Origin: Oscillibacter sp. UBA6647
GTDB taxonomy: Bacteria; Bacillota; Clostridia; Oscillospirales; Oscillospiraceae
DNA: 35,940 bases
Assembly (NCBI GenBank): GCA_002455655.1
Contig: DKLF01000002.1
Coordinates: 948 to 36,887 of the forward strand
Reading direction: 5' to 3'
Both the position numbers and the translations under genes were made by a program. Of the stretch, positions 1-6,123 are shown in pieces; within the stretch, counting starts at the first letter, position 1, and each line of letters starts with the position of its first letter. The notes beneath the pieces were generated by a model that worked only from the letters and a program-made list of their open reading frames with translations, had not been told where the DNA came from and made no database searches.

Positions 1-44
1 TGTAGCACATTAATTGTAAAATAGCCAGGTATGGAGGGATCTCA

Positions 45-224
45 ATGAACAAAACGATTTCAATGAGTGTCCGAGTTAGCGAAGAAGAGCTTGAAAAGTT
101 GAAAACCGCTGCAAAACTCCAAGCTTATTCGTCCTACAGTGAGTTCGTTCGCCGGACTGCACTTATGGAGGCTTACAAAATAATTAAGGAAGAGCAAGAA
201 AGGCACAGCGGAGGTAATACGTAG
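45..224 (+). CDS. small ribbon-helix-helix (CopG/Arc-like) DNA-binding protein
   Basis: This is a 59-residue protein. The N-terminal beta strand (TISMSVRVSEEELEKL) followed by two helices with the SSYSEFVRRTAL turn is the usual RHH pattern, so it probably binds DNA as a dimer. ATG at 45 is chosen because GGAGGG at 33-38 sits six bases upstream. The stop codon at 222-224 directly abuts the GTG of the methyltransferase, so the two genes are co-transcribed and probably translationally coupled. It may regulate the restriction-modification module or be general mobile-element cargo; the sequence does not decide between these. The promoter lies at or beyond the left edge of the window. Confidence 0.75.
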   Translation: MNKTISMSVRVSEEELEKLKTAAKLQAYSSYSEFVRRTALMEAYKIIKEEQERHSGGNT

Positions 225-1127
225 GTGAAGGTTGCTTCTTTTTTTAGCGGTATTGGTGGCATCGATTTGGGCCTAGAACAAGCAGGAATGAATATTGCTT
301 TTCAGTGCGAGATTTTGACTTTTGGGCAGTCTGTTTTGAAAAAACACTGGTCAAGCATTCCACTCGCATCGGATATTACAAAAGTTACTGGAACAGACAT
401 TCCAGAAGTCGATGTATTTGCGGGGGGGTTCCCTTGTCAGGACTTGTCACTGGCAAACCAAGGAAAGAGAAAGGGATTGGAGGGAACTCGAAGTGGCCTC
501 TTCTACAAATACGCGGAACTCATCAAGGAAAAAAAGCCTCGTTGGGTTTTTATCGAGAATGTTCCCGGGCTTCTTAACAGCGCCCAAGGTGGAGACTTTA
601 ACGTCGTCCTCTCAACGCTGGATGAACTCGGGTATGGTGTGGCATGGCGAGTATTGGATGCAAAATTCTTTGGAACATCTCAACGTCGTCGAAGAACGTA
701 CATTGTCGCAAGTCTTGGAACCATCGGCGCCGCTGAAGTACTTTTTGAATGTGGAACAAATCCAGTCGCTGATAGCTCGAGCAACAGAACGAGGAACTTC
801 ACTGCCACCGGCAATGATGAAAGCTTACCAGAGTCAAATATCTTTTCTATCCAACATGCAGGCATTGGCCGAAGAGCAAGTGCAGGGCCACAAGGAAAAG
901 GTTACCGAAACGATGGAGAAACTTATACTCTCGACTCCAGAGGAAGCTCGGATGCTGTATGTAAGACGGATGCTCCCTTCGGAGTGCGAACGTCTTCAGG
1001 GATTTCCAAAGGATTGGACGGAAACCGCTACAGAGCAGTAGGAAATGCAGTATGTGTACCTGTGATTCGTTGGATTGGATCGCGAATTGTAGAAATAGAC
1101 AAGAAGTATTATCCTGAATTTTGCTAA
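225..1127 (+). CDS. C5-cytosine DNA methyltransferase, probably frame-disrupted in motif IX
   Basis: The 300-residue frame has the Dcm-family motifs in order: motif I FSGIGGIDLGL near residue 6, motif IV GGFPCQ with catalytic Cys71, motif VI ENV at 111-113, motif VIII QRRRR at 153-157, and motif X RAVGNAV near 270. The enzyme would transfer a methyl group from SAM to C5 of cytosine and protect against the convergent endonuclease. Start: GTG at 225 with GGAGG at 210-214. Oddity: between about 957 and 1020 the open frame reads meaningless residues, while the +1 frame encodes RRMLPSECERLQGFPKDW, a clear motif IX. The frame therefore shifts out and back within roughly 65 bases. Either two compensating indels have damaged the protein or the assembly has two errors there. 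Family assignment is firm; activity is doubtful if the sequence is correct. Confidence 0.88.
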   Translation: MKVASFFSGIGGIDLGLEQAGMNIAFQCEILTFGQSVLKKHWSSIPLASDITKVTGTDIPEVDVFAGGFPCQDLSLANQGKRKGLEGTRSGLFYKYAELIKEKKPRWVFIENVPGLLNSAQGGDFNVVLSTLDELGYGVAWRVLDAKFFGTSQRRRRTYIVASLGTIGAAEVLFECGTNPVADSSSNRTRNFTATGNDESLPESNIFSIQHAGIGRRASAGPQGKGYRNDGETYTLDSRGSSDAVCKTDAPFGVRTSSGISKGLDGNRYRAVGNAVCVPVIRWIGSRIVEIDKKYYPEFC

Positions 1128-1167
1128 ATAAGGGCAGTAGCAAACACTTGCTACTGCCCTTATTTAG
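1124..1167. terminator. bidirectional intrinsic terminator between convergent R-M genes
   Basis: A perfect 20-bp inverted repeat (1124-1143 with 1148-1167) surrounds an ACAC loop. A-rich and T-rich ends on both arms give a U tract in either direction. The stop codons of both the methyltransferase (1125-1127) and the endonuclease (1164-1166) lie inside the stem. Confidence 0.9.
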
Positions 1168-2072
1168 ATTACATGCGGATGGTTGTTAAGATTGATATAA
1201 TTTCCAGTGAAAGCGTCAGGAGAAGGTAATCCTTGGTTAATCAGTGCATGTACGAATGTCTGGTAATTCGTATATAGCAACCGTGTATCATCAACAATAA
1301 GTGGAACCGGACCAGTCGTAGCAGGTCGTGATACATCCTCTTTAATTCCAATTAGCGCAAGTGTCCAGTTATGGGCATGTAAATCAGGAAGCTGTCTAAA
1401 ATCAATTTTTCTGCTTAAATAATCATAAAGCAATGTACCGACACAAAACGCAATACCATAACCTTTCCAAGTCAACATGGCGATGTTCCCTTTGACAATA
1501 AACTGTTCTTGTTGTCTACGCCAAGCGTTTGTTTCAAGGGTAGATGCACGAGAAGCTCTACATAAAAATGCATTAGTTGGGTGTAGACTTCTTTTCCATG
1601 CTTTCACAATATTAGTTAGCTTCTCTGTTCCACTTGTCTCTCCACCACCCTGCATCTCAAGAATAACTCGGTCAGGGCCAGGAAATGGACTATGTCCATC
1701 ATTTATGGTCATAATGTAGTCTGCCTTGTAGTTGGTGGTGTCAGAAACCCTTAATTGCTCTTCACGCTTAACTAAGACTTGATCTGCTGTAATAGTTGGT
1801 GAAAAAACATGTTGTGCAATGTCTAAAAGAATAGTCTGCTGATGAGCGCATAATGGAATGTCCTTTTTAGTTGTGCACAGCCTGTTCTCGCACACAATCC
1901 AGTATGTACCATCTTCTTTTCTCACACTGCAAACAGGATTTTTATCACCGCCTGTTTTCATGCAGTTGTTGCCAGATGAAAATGGGCATGGGGATTTTAC
2001 ATTAACAGGAACTATATTGGGAGCAGCAACATCAGTCCGCTGTCCCAAATATTCAGCAACAGAAACGCCCAT
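1164..2072 (-). CDS. NotI-like type II restriction endonuclease
   Basis: This 302-residue protein has an N-terminal four-cysteine cluster (Cys29 in SPCPF, Cys37, Cys48 in PVCSV, Cys61 in IVCEN). That matches the iron-binding Cys4 motif I recall for NotI. A PD-(D/E)XK-like core follows, with Asp118 in KADY and Glu139-x-Gln141 in ILEMQGG. The E-x-Q form and the spacing of 21 residues from the Asp resemble the NotI active site as I remember it (D160, E182, Q184). It would cut unmethylated DNA at an 8-bp or related GC-rich site; the exact site cannot be read from the sequence. ATG at 2072 has AAGGAGGG eight bases upstream. It sits 16 bases behind the XRE controller gene in the same operon and faces the methyltransferase. 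Confidence 0.8.
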   Translation of the reverse strand: MGVSVAEYLGQRTDVAAPNIVPVNVKSPCPFSSGNNCMKTGGDKNPVCSVRKEDGTYWIVCENRLCTTKKDIPLCAHQQTILLDIAQHVFSPTITADQVLVKREEQLRVSDTTNYKADYIMTINDGHSPFPGPDRVILEMQGGGETSGTEKLTNIVKAWKRSLHPTNAFLCRASRASTLETNAWRRQQEQFIVKGNIAMLTWKGYGIAFCVGTLLYDYLSRKIDFRQLPDLHAHNWTLALIGIKEDVSRPATTGPVPLIVDDTRLLYTNYQTFVHALINQGLPSPDAFTGNYINLNNHPHVI

Positions 2073-2088
2073 AATAATAGCCCTCCTT

Positions 2089-2310
2089 CTAATTATTATT
2101 ATCTATTGGCATTAAAAGCAAATAAGAATCAATGTTGAGTGCAGTGGCAATTCGTTCAATGTTTTCGATTGAGATATTTCTTCGTTCTCGTTCCACTGCA
2201 CTGATGTAGGTTCTGTGCAGACCAGCCAGCTCGGCTAATTGCTCCTGTGATAATTTCTTGCCCAGCCGAAATTGTTTGACATTTGTTGCAAAAATATGAA
2301 TTAGATTCAT
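2089..2310 (-). CDS. XRE-family controller (C) protein of the R-M system
   Basis: This 73-residue protein is almost entirely one helix-turn-helix domain (LSQEQLAELAGLHRTYISAVERERRNISIENIERIA), the size and form of R-M controller proteins. Such proteins delay endonuclease expression until the methyltransferase has accumulated, and they bind operators upstream of their own gene. It is first in the endonuclease operon, and two spaced GAC-N5-GTC boxes lie just upstream at 2356-2381. ATG at 2310 has GAGGT a few bases before it and lies close to the predicted transcription start, so its leader is very short. XRE identity is certain; the controller role is inferred from context. Confidence 0.85.
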   Translation of the reverse strand: MNLIHIFATNVKQFRLGKKLSQEQLAELAGLHRTYISAVERERRNISIENIERIATALNIDSYLLLMPIDNNN

Positions 2311-2331
2311 GTCATTACCTCGACACTATTT

Positions 2332-2360
2332 TTAATAATATTATCTCGAAATGCTGACAA
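2332..2360 (-). promoter_or_regulatory. promoter of the C-protein/endonuclease operon
   Basis: On the minus strand TTGTCA (2360-2355) is followed after exactly 17 bases by TATTAA (2337-2332), about 22 bases before the controller ATG. The -35 element overlaps the first GAC-N5-GTC box, as expected for an autoregulated controller. Confidence 0.6.
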
Positions 2361-2381
2361 TAGGTCTACAGACAATACGTC
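2356..2381. promoter_or_regulatory. tandem C-box-like operators
   Basis: Two 11-bp boxes, GACAATAGGTC (2356-2366) and GACAATACGTC (2371-2381), repeat with a 15-bp period. Each is an imperfect GAC...GTC palindrome, the general architecture of R-M controller boxes. A further CACATGTCTGACA stretch (2381-2393) continues the pattern weakly. Confidence 0.55.
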
Positions 2382-2494
2382 ACATGTCTGACATAGAACA
2401 ACAACGCCGATTAACCATAATATTATTATTGTATGGGAGAGACTAAATGACAAAGCATGGTCTATACCCAATAAATTGAATACCTAAAAAGCAA

Positions 2495-2527
2495 GCGCCC
2501 AGCTTCGATAGGCTGGGCGCTCTTTTT
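2495..2527. terminator. bidirectional intrinsic terminator
   Basis: GCGCCCAGC (2495-2503) pairs with GCTGGGCGC (2512-2520), followed by TCTTTTT on the + strand and TTGCTTTTT on the - strand. It lies just past the stop of the leftward RHH gene and most simply ends that transcript. No convincing + strand gene leads into it. Confidence 0.8.
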
Positions 2528-2537
2528 GTATCGTTTT

Positions 2538-2738
2538 TTATGTTTGTCCTTCAATCTTACACCGTTCTACGGCATAATCCAGAAACATCCCGATCAGTTC
2601 ATTGCGGCTGCGGCCTGTTTTGGCAGAAACCTCGTCGATTCGGCTTACAGTTTCCTCTTTTACCCGAATGGAAAATGTCTTATATCCATCGTCACCCTTT
2701 GGGCGTCTCGGTTTTACAATCAGATCTTTTTCCGCCAA
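2538..2738 (-). CDS. ribbon-helix-helix DNA-binding protein
   Basis: The protein has a basic N terminus (VKPRRPKGDDGYKT), then FSIRVKEETVSRIDEVSAKTG and SRNELIGMFLDYAVERC, a typical RHH strand and two helices. I choose TTG at 2738 (66 residues, MAEKDLIV...) because GAGGTGAT at 2750-2743 sits five bases upstream. The alternative GTG at 2747 overlaps that ribosome site. It is divergent from the three-gene operon that begins at 2844 and shares the AT-rich region 2739-2843 with it, so it may repress that operon and itself. It belongs to a common family of small regulators on clostridial mobile elements; its targets are unknown. Confidence 0.75.
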   Translation of the reverse strand: MAEKDLIVKPRRPKGDDGYKTFSIRVKEETVSRIDEVSAKTGRSRNELIGMFLDYAVERCKIEGQT

Positions 2739-2769
2739 AGAAATCACCTCTTTTAAACAAATTTTATGT

Positions 2770-2807
2770 TTGAAAACAGGTGATATATATGTTATTATTT
2801 ATGTTAT
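2770..2807 (+). promoter_or_regulatory. promoter of the three-gene operon with repeated ATGTTAT
   Basis: TTGAAA (2770-2775) and TATTAT (2793-2798) are separated by exactly 17 bases. A direct repeat of ATGTTAT (2789-2795 and 2801-2807, 12-bp period) overlaps the -10 region and could be the operator for the divergent RHH protein. Confidence 0.6.
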
Positions 2808-2843
2808 AAATACGCAAAATATAGGCCGTGGGAGTGATCATGA

Positions 2844-3248
2844 TTGGACAGAGACGATTTTGAAATCATTGCCGATGCGGCAATGTCACAGTTCGACGAA
2901 TCTCATATCGGGCTGCAAGCCTTTTTGAGTGCGGGTGACGACCTTAAAGAATATTTCGAGCGGAAATGGCGCATTGCCGACTATAAAGAAACCGGTGACT
3001 TCTTAATATCCCAGAACGAGCGAAATTTTCATCTGATTGGCTTCATGGATGCACTGGCATGGGCGAATGAGCAAGATTTTCTGAATTTACCACCAGCGGA
3101 TGATACTTCCGAGGAAGAACCGTGGATTCAGAAACTGCTGGCTGCCGGGACAACCTATCCCGATCTTATCCGCAGACTTTTGAAGACGCCGGGATGTACT
3201 CACAGTGAGGAAAAAGCTGTAAGGAGTGAGAAAAATGCCGGACTATGA
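2844..3248 (+). CDS. hypothetical acidic protein of a mobile-element operon
   Basis: This is a 134-residue protein that I do not recognise. It is acidic, mostly helical in appearance, soluble, and has no cysteine cluster or membrane segment. The start is TTG at 2844; GGGAG about ten bases upstream supports it. The nearby ATG at 2840 is in another frame and stops at once. Its last 14 bases overlap the next gene. It is first of three rightward genes that end with a membrane protein, so it may act at the membrane, but no function can be given. Confidence 0.7.
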   Translation: MDRDDFEIIADAAMSQFDESHIGLQAFLSAGDDLKEYFERKWRIADYKETGDFLISQNERNFHLIGFMDALAWANEQDFLNLPPADDTSEEEPWIQKLLAAGTTYPDLIRRLLKTPGCTHSEEKAVRSEKNAGL

Positions 3249-3405
3249 AGAGATGTACTTAGAACTGTTCCGGGCAACGGAAAGGGCCATCAACATTCTG
3301 GTGGACGCACAGCAAAAAGCAGAGGAACAGTATTTATCCTCACCAGAAGCAACCGTATCCGCACTTTCTGACGCAGTCCTCCATGTGCCGAAAAGTCTTC
3401 TGTGA
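3235..3405 (+). CDS. small hypothetical protein (56 residues)
   Basis: ATG at 3235 has AAGGAG at 3221-3226 and overlaps the end of the previous gene, a sign of translational coupling. The product begins MPDYEEMYLELFRATERAI, is probably two helices, and contains no known motif. It is the middle gene of the 2844-4290 operon. The good ribosome site and tight packing argue that it is real; function is unknown. Confidence 0.65.
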   Translation: MPDYEEMYLELFRATERAINILVDAQQKAEEQYLSSPEATVSALSDAVLHVPKSLL

Positions 3406-3423
3406 GGATGAGGTAGAAATCGT

Positions 3424-4290
3424 ATGAGTGAAACGAATCCATCTGTTGCTGGGGGTACAGCAGCCAACGCAGCCAACATTGGCAGTTTTGCAGATTTGTT
3501 CAACCTCTATCGGGATTTGATAGAGCCTGTCCGGCAGTATGAAGCCGTGGTAGCAAAGAGGCAAGCCGCAGAAGGTGACCTGCATAAAGCGCAGAATACG
3601 GTGTCCTCGGCTTTTATTCTGCCGTTTACGACAGCCATCTCCCGGACACTGCTGTTTGCTATTCCGTGGATTGTGCTATTTCTGATTGTCTGCAACGTCA
3701 AGCATAATGCAGACGGAGTAAAATGGCTGACCCTCTATGACACATGGTACGGCAATCTATGGCTGCCTACCAAAATCAGCGAGATCATTGCGCCGGACAA
3801 AGTTCCTTTGTGGCTGGGAATCCCAATTGCATTCTTGCGCTATTTCATCGTAGAAAATGTGGTAGCACCTGTGGTTTTGTTTCTGCTTCCGCTTATGTTT
3901 GCAGTCAGCATTGTGACTACCACTTTTGCCGTTCTCAACGCCAAAATGGTAATACGTGCGAAGCAGCAGAAAATTGAAATGCTGGATGCAGAATTGGCTG
4001 TCTACCTCAGTGAACTTTCCGCAGCGATAACTTTTGTACCTCCGGATTACCGTTTCAGCGAGGCCATTGAGTTCTTTTATCACAGTTTCGCAAACGGAAA
4101 GGCATCTACCTTGCAAGAGGTCATTTTGCAGTACGATGATTTTTCTCATAAGCGCCGCATGGAGCAGGGACAGCAGGATATTTTGGAAGCGCACAACGCC
4201 ATGTTGCGGGAGCTTTCTTATCAGACGGCACAAATCAAAAAGCTGGAAGGAAAGGTCAATACGCTCAATCGTAAAGTCAGTTGGCTGTAA
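3424..4290 (+). CDS. two-segment membrane protein with C-terminal coiled coil
   Basis: This 288-residue protein is not one I recognise. Two long hydrophobic segments are visible: about residues 62-92 (LLFAIPWIVLFLIV) and about 143-172 (VVAPVVLFLLPLMFAVSIV). Between them lies a roughly 50-residue loop rich in Trp and Pro. The C terminus (about 175-288) is charged and helical, ending in a coiled-coil-like stretch (QTAQIKKLEGKVNTLNRKV). It is last in the operon, 18 bases after the 56-residue gene, and is followed by two hairpins. Mobile-element membrane proteins next to R-M genes can serve defence, exclusion or conjugation; nothing in the sequence chooses among these. Confidence 0.75.
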   Translation: MSETNPSVAGGTAANAANIGSFADLFNLYRDLIEPVRQYEAVVAKRQAAEGDLHKAQNTVSSAFILPFTTAISRTLLFAIPWIVLFLIVCNVKHNADGVKWLTLYDTWYGNLWLPTKISEIIAPDKVPLWLGIPIAFLRYFIVENVVAPVVLFLLPLMFAVSIVTTTFAVLNAKMVIRAKQQKIEMLDAELAVYLSELSAAITFVPPDYRFSEAIEFFYHSFANGKASTLQEVILQYDDFSHKRRMEQGQQDILEAHNAMLRELSYQTAQIKKLEGKVNTLNRKVSWL

Positions 4291-4359
4291 AACGCTCCTA
4301 GAGGCTCTGTAAGCCGCCTTATGGCGTAACGAAGGAGATATAACTCAGGAGTTTCATTT

Positions 4360-4387
4360 GGAGGCGTTAACAACGGTTAACGCCTCC
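4360..4387. terminator. intercistronic hairpin after the membrane-protein gene
   Basis: GGAGGCGTTAAC (4360-4371) and GTTAACGCCTCC (4376-4387) form a perfect 12-bp stem with loop AACG. There is no U tract directly after it, so it may be an RNA 3' stabiliser or a protein-binding palindrome rather than a terminator. Confidence 0.5.
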
Positions 4388-4405
4388 TGATCGTATATAA
4401 GAGCA

Positions 4406-4445
4406 AGGGCGACTCTGCCGATCAGCAGAGTCGCCCTTTTCTTAT
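4406..4445 (+). terminator. intrinsic terminator of the 2844-4290 operon
   Basis: AGGGCGACTCTGC (4406-4418) pairs perfectly with GCAGAGTCGCCCT (4425-4437) and is followed by TTTCTTATTT. The remaining stretch to 4541 contains no gene that I can support. Confidence 0.85.
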
Positions 4446-4541
4446 TTGAGTTGGCCATATTAAGTAGCGGCGGCCACAGCCGTAAATCTGCACCGGCTCT
4501 TTCTTCTGCCGCCAATGCCGGAGGGCGGCAACCATTTGGTT

Positions 4542-4742
4542 TTAATAAATTACACTATGCGGTCTGTCTCTTTGAATTGAAACAGTTTTGTCAATACATA
4601 CGAGACACGACAGATTGCCTGATATGCGTTGCTTTGTTGTTTTAAATGCATGTGCAAACAAGGCAATAAATTCCCTAGAGTCTTGCGGCCCAAATTTTTT
4701 TAAATAGCGTCTCATGATTCGCCTCATAAACTTGTTTTTCAT
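4542..4742 (-). CDS. small winged-helix-like hypothetical protein
   Basis: This 66-residue basic protein starts at ATG 4742 behind a strong ribosome site (GGGAGGATC). The sequence LKKFGPQDSREFIALFAHAF followed by KTTKQRISGNLSCLV looks like a helix-turn-helix or winged-helix DNA-binding fold, but the match is only by eye. It lies 12 bases downstream of the RHH-DUF1413 gene and is presumably co-transcribed from the promoter at 5136-5164. Function unknown. Confidence 0.6.
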   Translation of the reverse strand: MKNKFMRRIMRRYLKKFGPQDSREFIALFAHAFKTTKQRISGNLSCLVCIDKTVSIQRDRPHSVIY

Positions 4743-4754
4743 AATGATCCTCCC

Positions 4755-5096
4755 TTATAAAATTAAATATTGTGCTCTTCGATTACAGTCTGTCATACCA
4801 TTGAACTTTATTTTATCAGGGACCTCTTTTTCAACATATGCGAAAAATTGTTTCCCAAAAGCTCCTGCTGGTCCGCGCTGTAAATCCCATTCTTCATATA
4901 AATCCGGCAAAGAAAAGGTGTCTCCAGCCTTATATTTAAGCAAAGCCCTTCTTACGGCCTCCGTTGCTGTATAAATTGTTGGTTCTTGAAATAGTACGCT
5001 GCGGATATAATCTTGCAATGAGTAGCCTGCGGTTTCGGCCTCATGCTCTAAGCGCACATAGTATTCATCACTCACCGCAAATCGAATTATCGGCAT
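4755..5096 (-). CDS. RHH/DUF1413-type regulatory protein
   Basis: The 113-residue protein has an N-terminal ribbon-helix-helix-like part (PIIRFAVSDEYYVRLEHEAETAGYSLQDYIRSVL). A DUF1413-like C terminus follows (GDTFSLPDLYEEWDLQRGPAGAFGKQFFAYVEKE). Proteins of this layout are common on clostridial mobile elements; their biochemical role is not known to me. ATG at 5096 follows GGAGG by a few bases. Two copies of a GCAGAGCACTGC palindrome lie in its promoter region (5113-5160), which suggests it binds there and represses itself. It heads a two-gene unit with the 66-residue protein. Confidence 0.75.
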   Translation of the reverse strand: MPIIRFAVSDEYYVRLEHEAETAGYSLQDYIRSVLFQEPTIYTATEAVRRALLKYKAGDTFSLPDLYEEWDLQRGPAGAFGKQFFAYVEKEVPDKIKFNGMTDCNRRAQYLIL

Positions 5097-5112
5097 AGTA
5101 TTCCTCCGTCAA

Positions 5113-5164
5113 GCAGAGCACTGCTTTGTAAGGCTATTATACATGCAGAGCACTGCTCTGTCAA
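5113..5164 (-). promoter_or_regulatory. consensus promoter with paired palindromic operators
   Basis: On the minus strand a perfect TTGACA (5164-5159) and a perfect TATAAT (5141-5136) are 17 bases apart. The palindrome GCAGAGCACTGCTCTG (5145-5160) fills the spacer. A near copy, GCAGAGCACTGCTTTG (5113-5128), lies downstream with a 32-bp centre distance, about three helical turns. This is a strong promoter that two cooperating dimers could shut completely; the RHH-DUF1413 protein is the obvious candidate. Confidence 0.85.
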
Positions 5165-5514
5165 GTGGGGTTTTCATCTTTTTCAATACGGGCATATGTA
5201 TCATACACCGCCAGCAGTTCGGTAAATTGCTCTAACATTATTGTAATGTCACTGGGAACGATAGTCTTGCGGCTGTTCACGTTATGGGCGACTTCGTTTA
5301 TCTGCTCTCCGATACGGTTGATGTCACTCAGCATGAATTCGATGTAATCGCCGAAATATCTGGGACGTTCACAGGTTGGTGCGAACAAAATCAGGTTGCG
5401 CAAATACTCAGATCGCGTCATACCATACTCATCTTTTTTCGCGTCGAGCATCGCGGCGTCCAGTTCACTCAGCCGCATGGAAAAATTACAGGTGCGGATT
5501 CTATTTTTTTGCAT
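5161..5514 (-). CDS. MobC-like relaxosome protein
   Basis: This 117-residue protein starts MQKNRIRTCNFSMRLSELD and continues with MTRSEYLRNLILF and a helical region containing EFMLSDINRIGEQINEVAHNVN. That arrangement (RHH-like N terminus, then INRIGxNxNQ-like helices) is typical of MobC/relaxosome accessory proteins that help a relaxase nick oriT. ATG at 5514 is preferred over an upstream in-frame ATG at 5601 because GAAAGGAAG sits just before it and the upstream extension overlaps the preceding gene. The stop overlaps the -35 of the next promoter. It is one of two tandem MobC-like genes; no relaxase follows in the window. Confidence 0.7.
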   Translation of the reverse strand: MQKNRIRTCNFSMRLSELDAAMLDAKKDEYGMTRSEYLRNLILFAPTCERPRYFGDYIEFMLSDINRIGEQINEVAHNVNSRKTIVPSDITIMLEQFTELLAVYDTYARIEKDENPT

Positions 5515-5548
5515 AGTACAGCTTCCTTTCTCAATATATTTCTTGCTG

Positions 5549-5887
5549 CTATTGCTCGATAAAAAGGCTGAAATCTTTGAATAACGCATCATAATTATCA
5601 CTTAACGACAAATAAGTGTGTTCGTCGTTTCCATTTGCGCGGTAATATATATCAATTTGGCTTAAATTGTTGCCGATGGCACACAATGCCCGGACAAGAC
5701 TCGACTGATCTTCGCGGGTAAATTTTGCCCGTTCGTACGCGCCGCCGTAGTGAATGGCATTTCGCAAAAATTTGGCACGAGACATCTTGGCTTCCTTTGC
5801 CTTAGACGTTAAAATTTCTGCTTCCGGCTGTAACAGCCGGATACTTAATATTCGGTCTTTCCCGTAAGCATTTGGGTTCAAATCCAT
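5549..5887 (-). CDS. second MobC-like relaxosome protein
   Basis: The 112-residue protein contains ILSIRLLQPEAEILTSKAKEAKMSRAKFLRNAI followed by LVRALCAIGNNLSQIDIYY, again an RHH-like head and a MobC-like helical tail (IGNNLSQI is the best match to the family). It lies upstream of the other MobC-like gene and directly beside the palindrome-rich oriT candidate, the usual arrangement for relaxosome genes. The two proteins are diverged paralogues rather than a recent duplication. The gene ends in GLU-GLN at 5549, 35 bases before the start of its neighbour. Confidence 0.7.
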   Translation of the reverse strand: MDLNPNAYGKDRILSIRLLQPEAEILTSKAKEAKMSRAKFLRNAIHYGGAYERAKFTREDQSSLVRALCAIGNNLSQIDIYYRANGNDEHTYLSLSDNYDALFKDFSLFIEQ

Positions 5888-5914
5888 CGTTTTACCTTCC
5901 TAAGCATTTTTGCA

Positions 5915-6114
5915 TATTGCGTTCGTCCTCACCGTGACGAAACGTGGGAAAAAGTTTGCCGCGCTGTCGGCAAATCGAGCAGGGGTTTTAGGGGGCGCAG
6001 CCCCACTTGCAAGCGGCAAATGCTGCCACATTGTGGCATTACATTTGCCCCTGCTTGCTAAGGCATAAAACAAAGCACTTTTGTACCGCCGATTCTGCGT
6101 AAAACTTGGCGGTA
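5915..6114. other. candidate origin of transfer (oriT) or replication origin
   Basis: This non-coding stretch is dense with inverted repeats: GGGGC-GCA-GCCCC (5992-6004), GGCAAATG/CATTTGCC (6015-6022 with 6042-6049) enclosing TGCCACA-T-TGTGGCA (6024-6038), and TACCGCC/GGCGGTA (6084-6090 with 6108-6114). It sits between the MobC-like genes and the replication-initiator-like gene, where oriT or ori is expected on mobilisable elements. I cannot identify a nic site. Confidence 0.5.
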
Positions 6115-6123
6115 AAAGAATGT

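Noticed and set aside
412..1041. 209-residue + strand frame inside the methyltransferase gene
   Set aside because: Only its last ~25 codons are meaningful (motif IX); the rest is an overlapping shadow of the methyltransferase. It is reported as evidence of frame disruption, not as a gene.
2447..2479. 10-codon frame (MTKHGLYPIN) before the terminator at 2495
   Set aside because: It has a start and a possible GGGAGAG site, but the length and lack of a clear promoter make it unsupported. It could be a leader peptide; there is nothing downstream on the + strand to attenuate.
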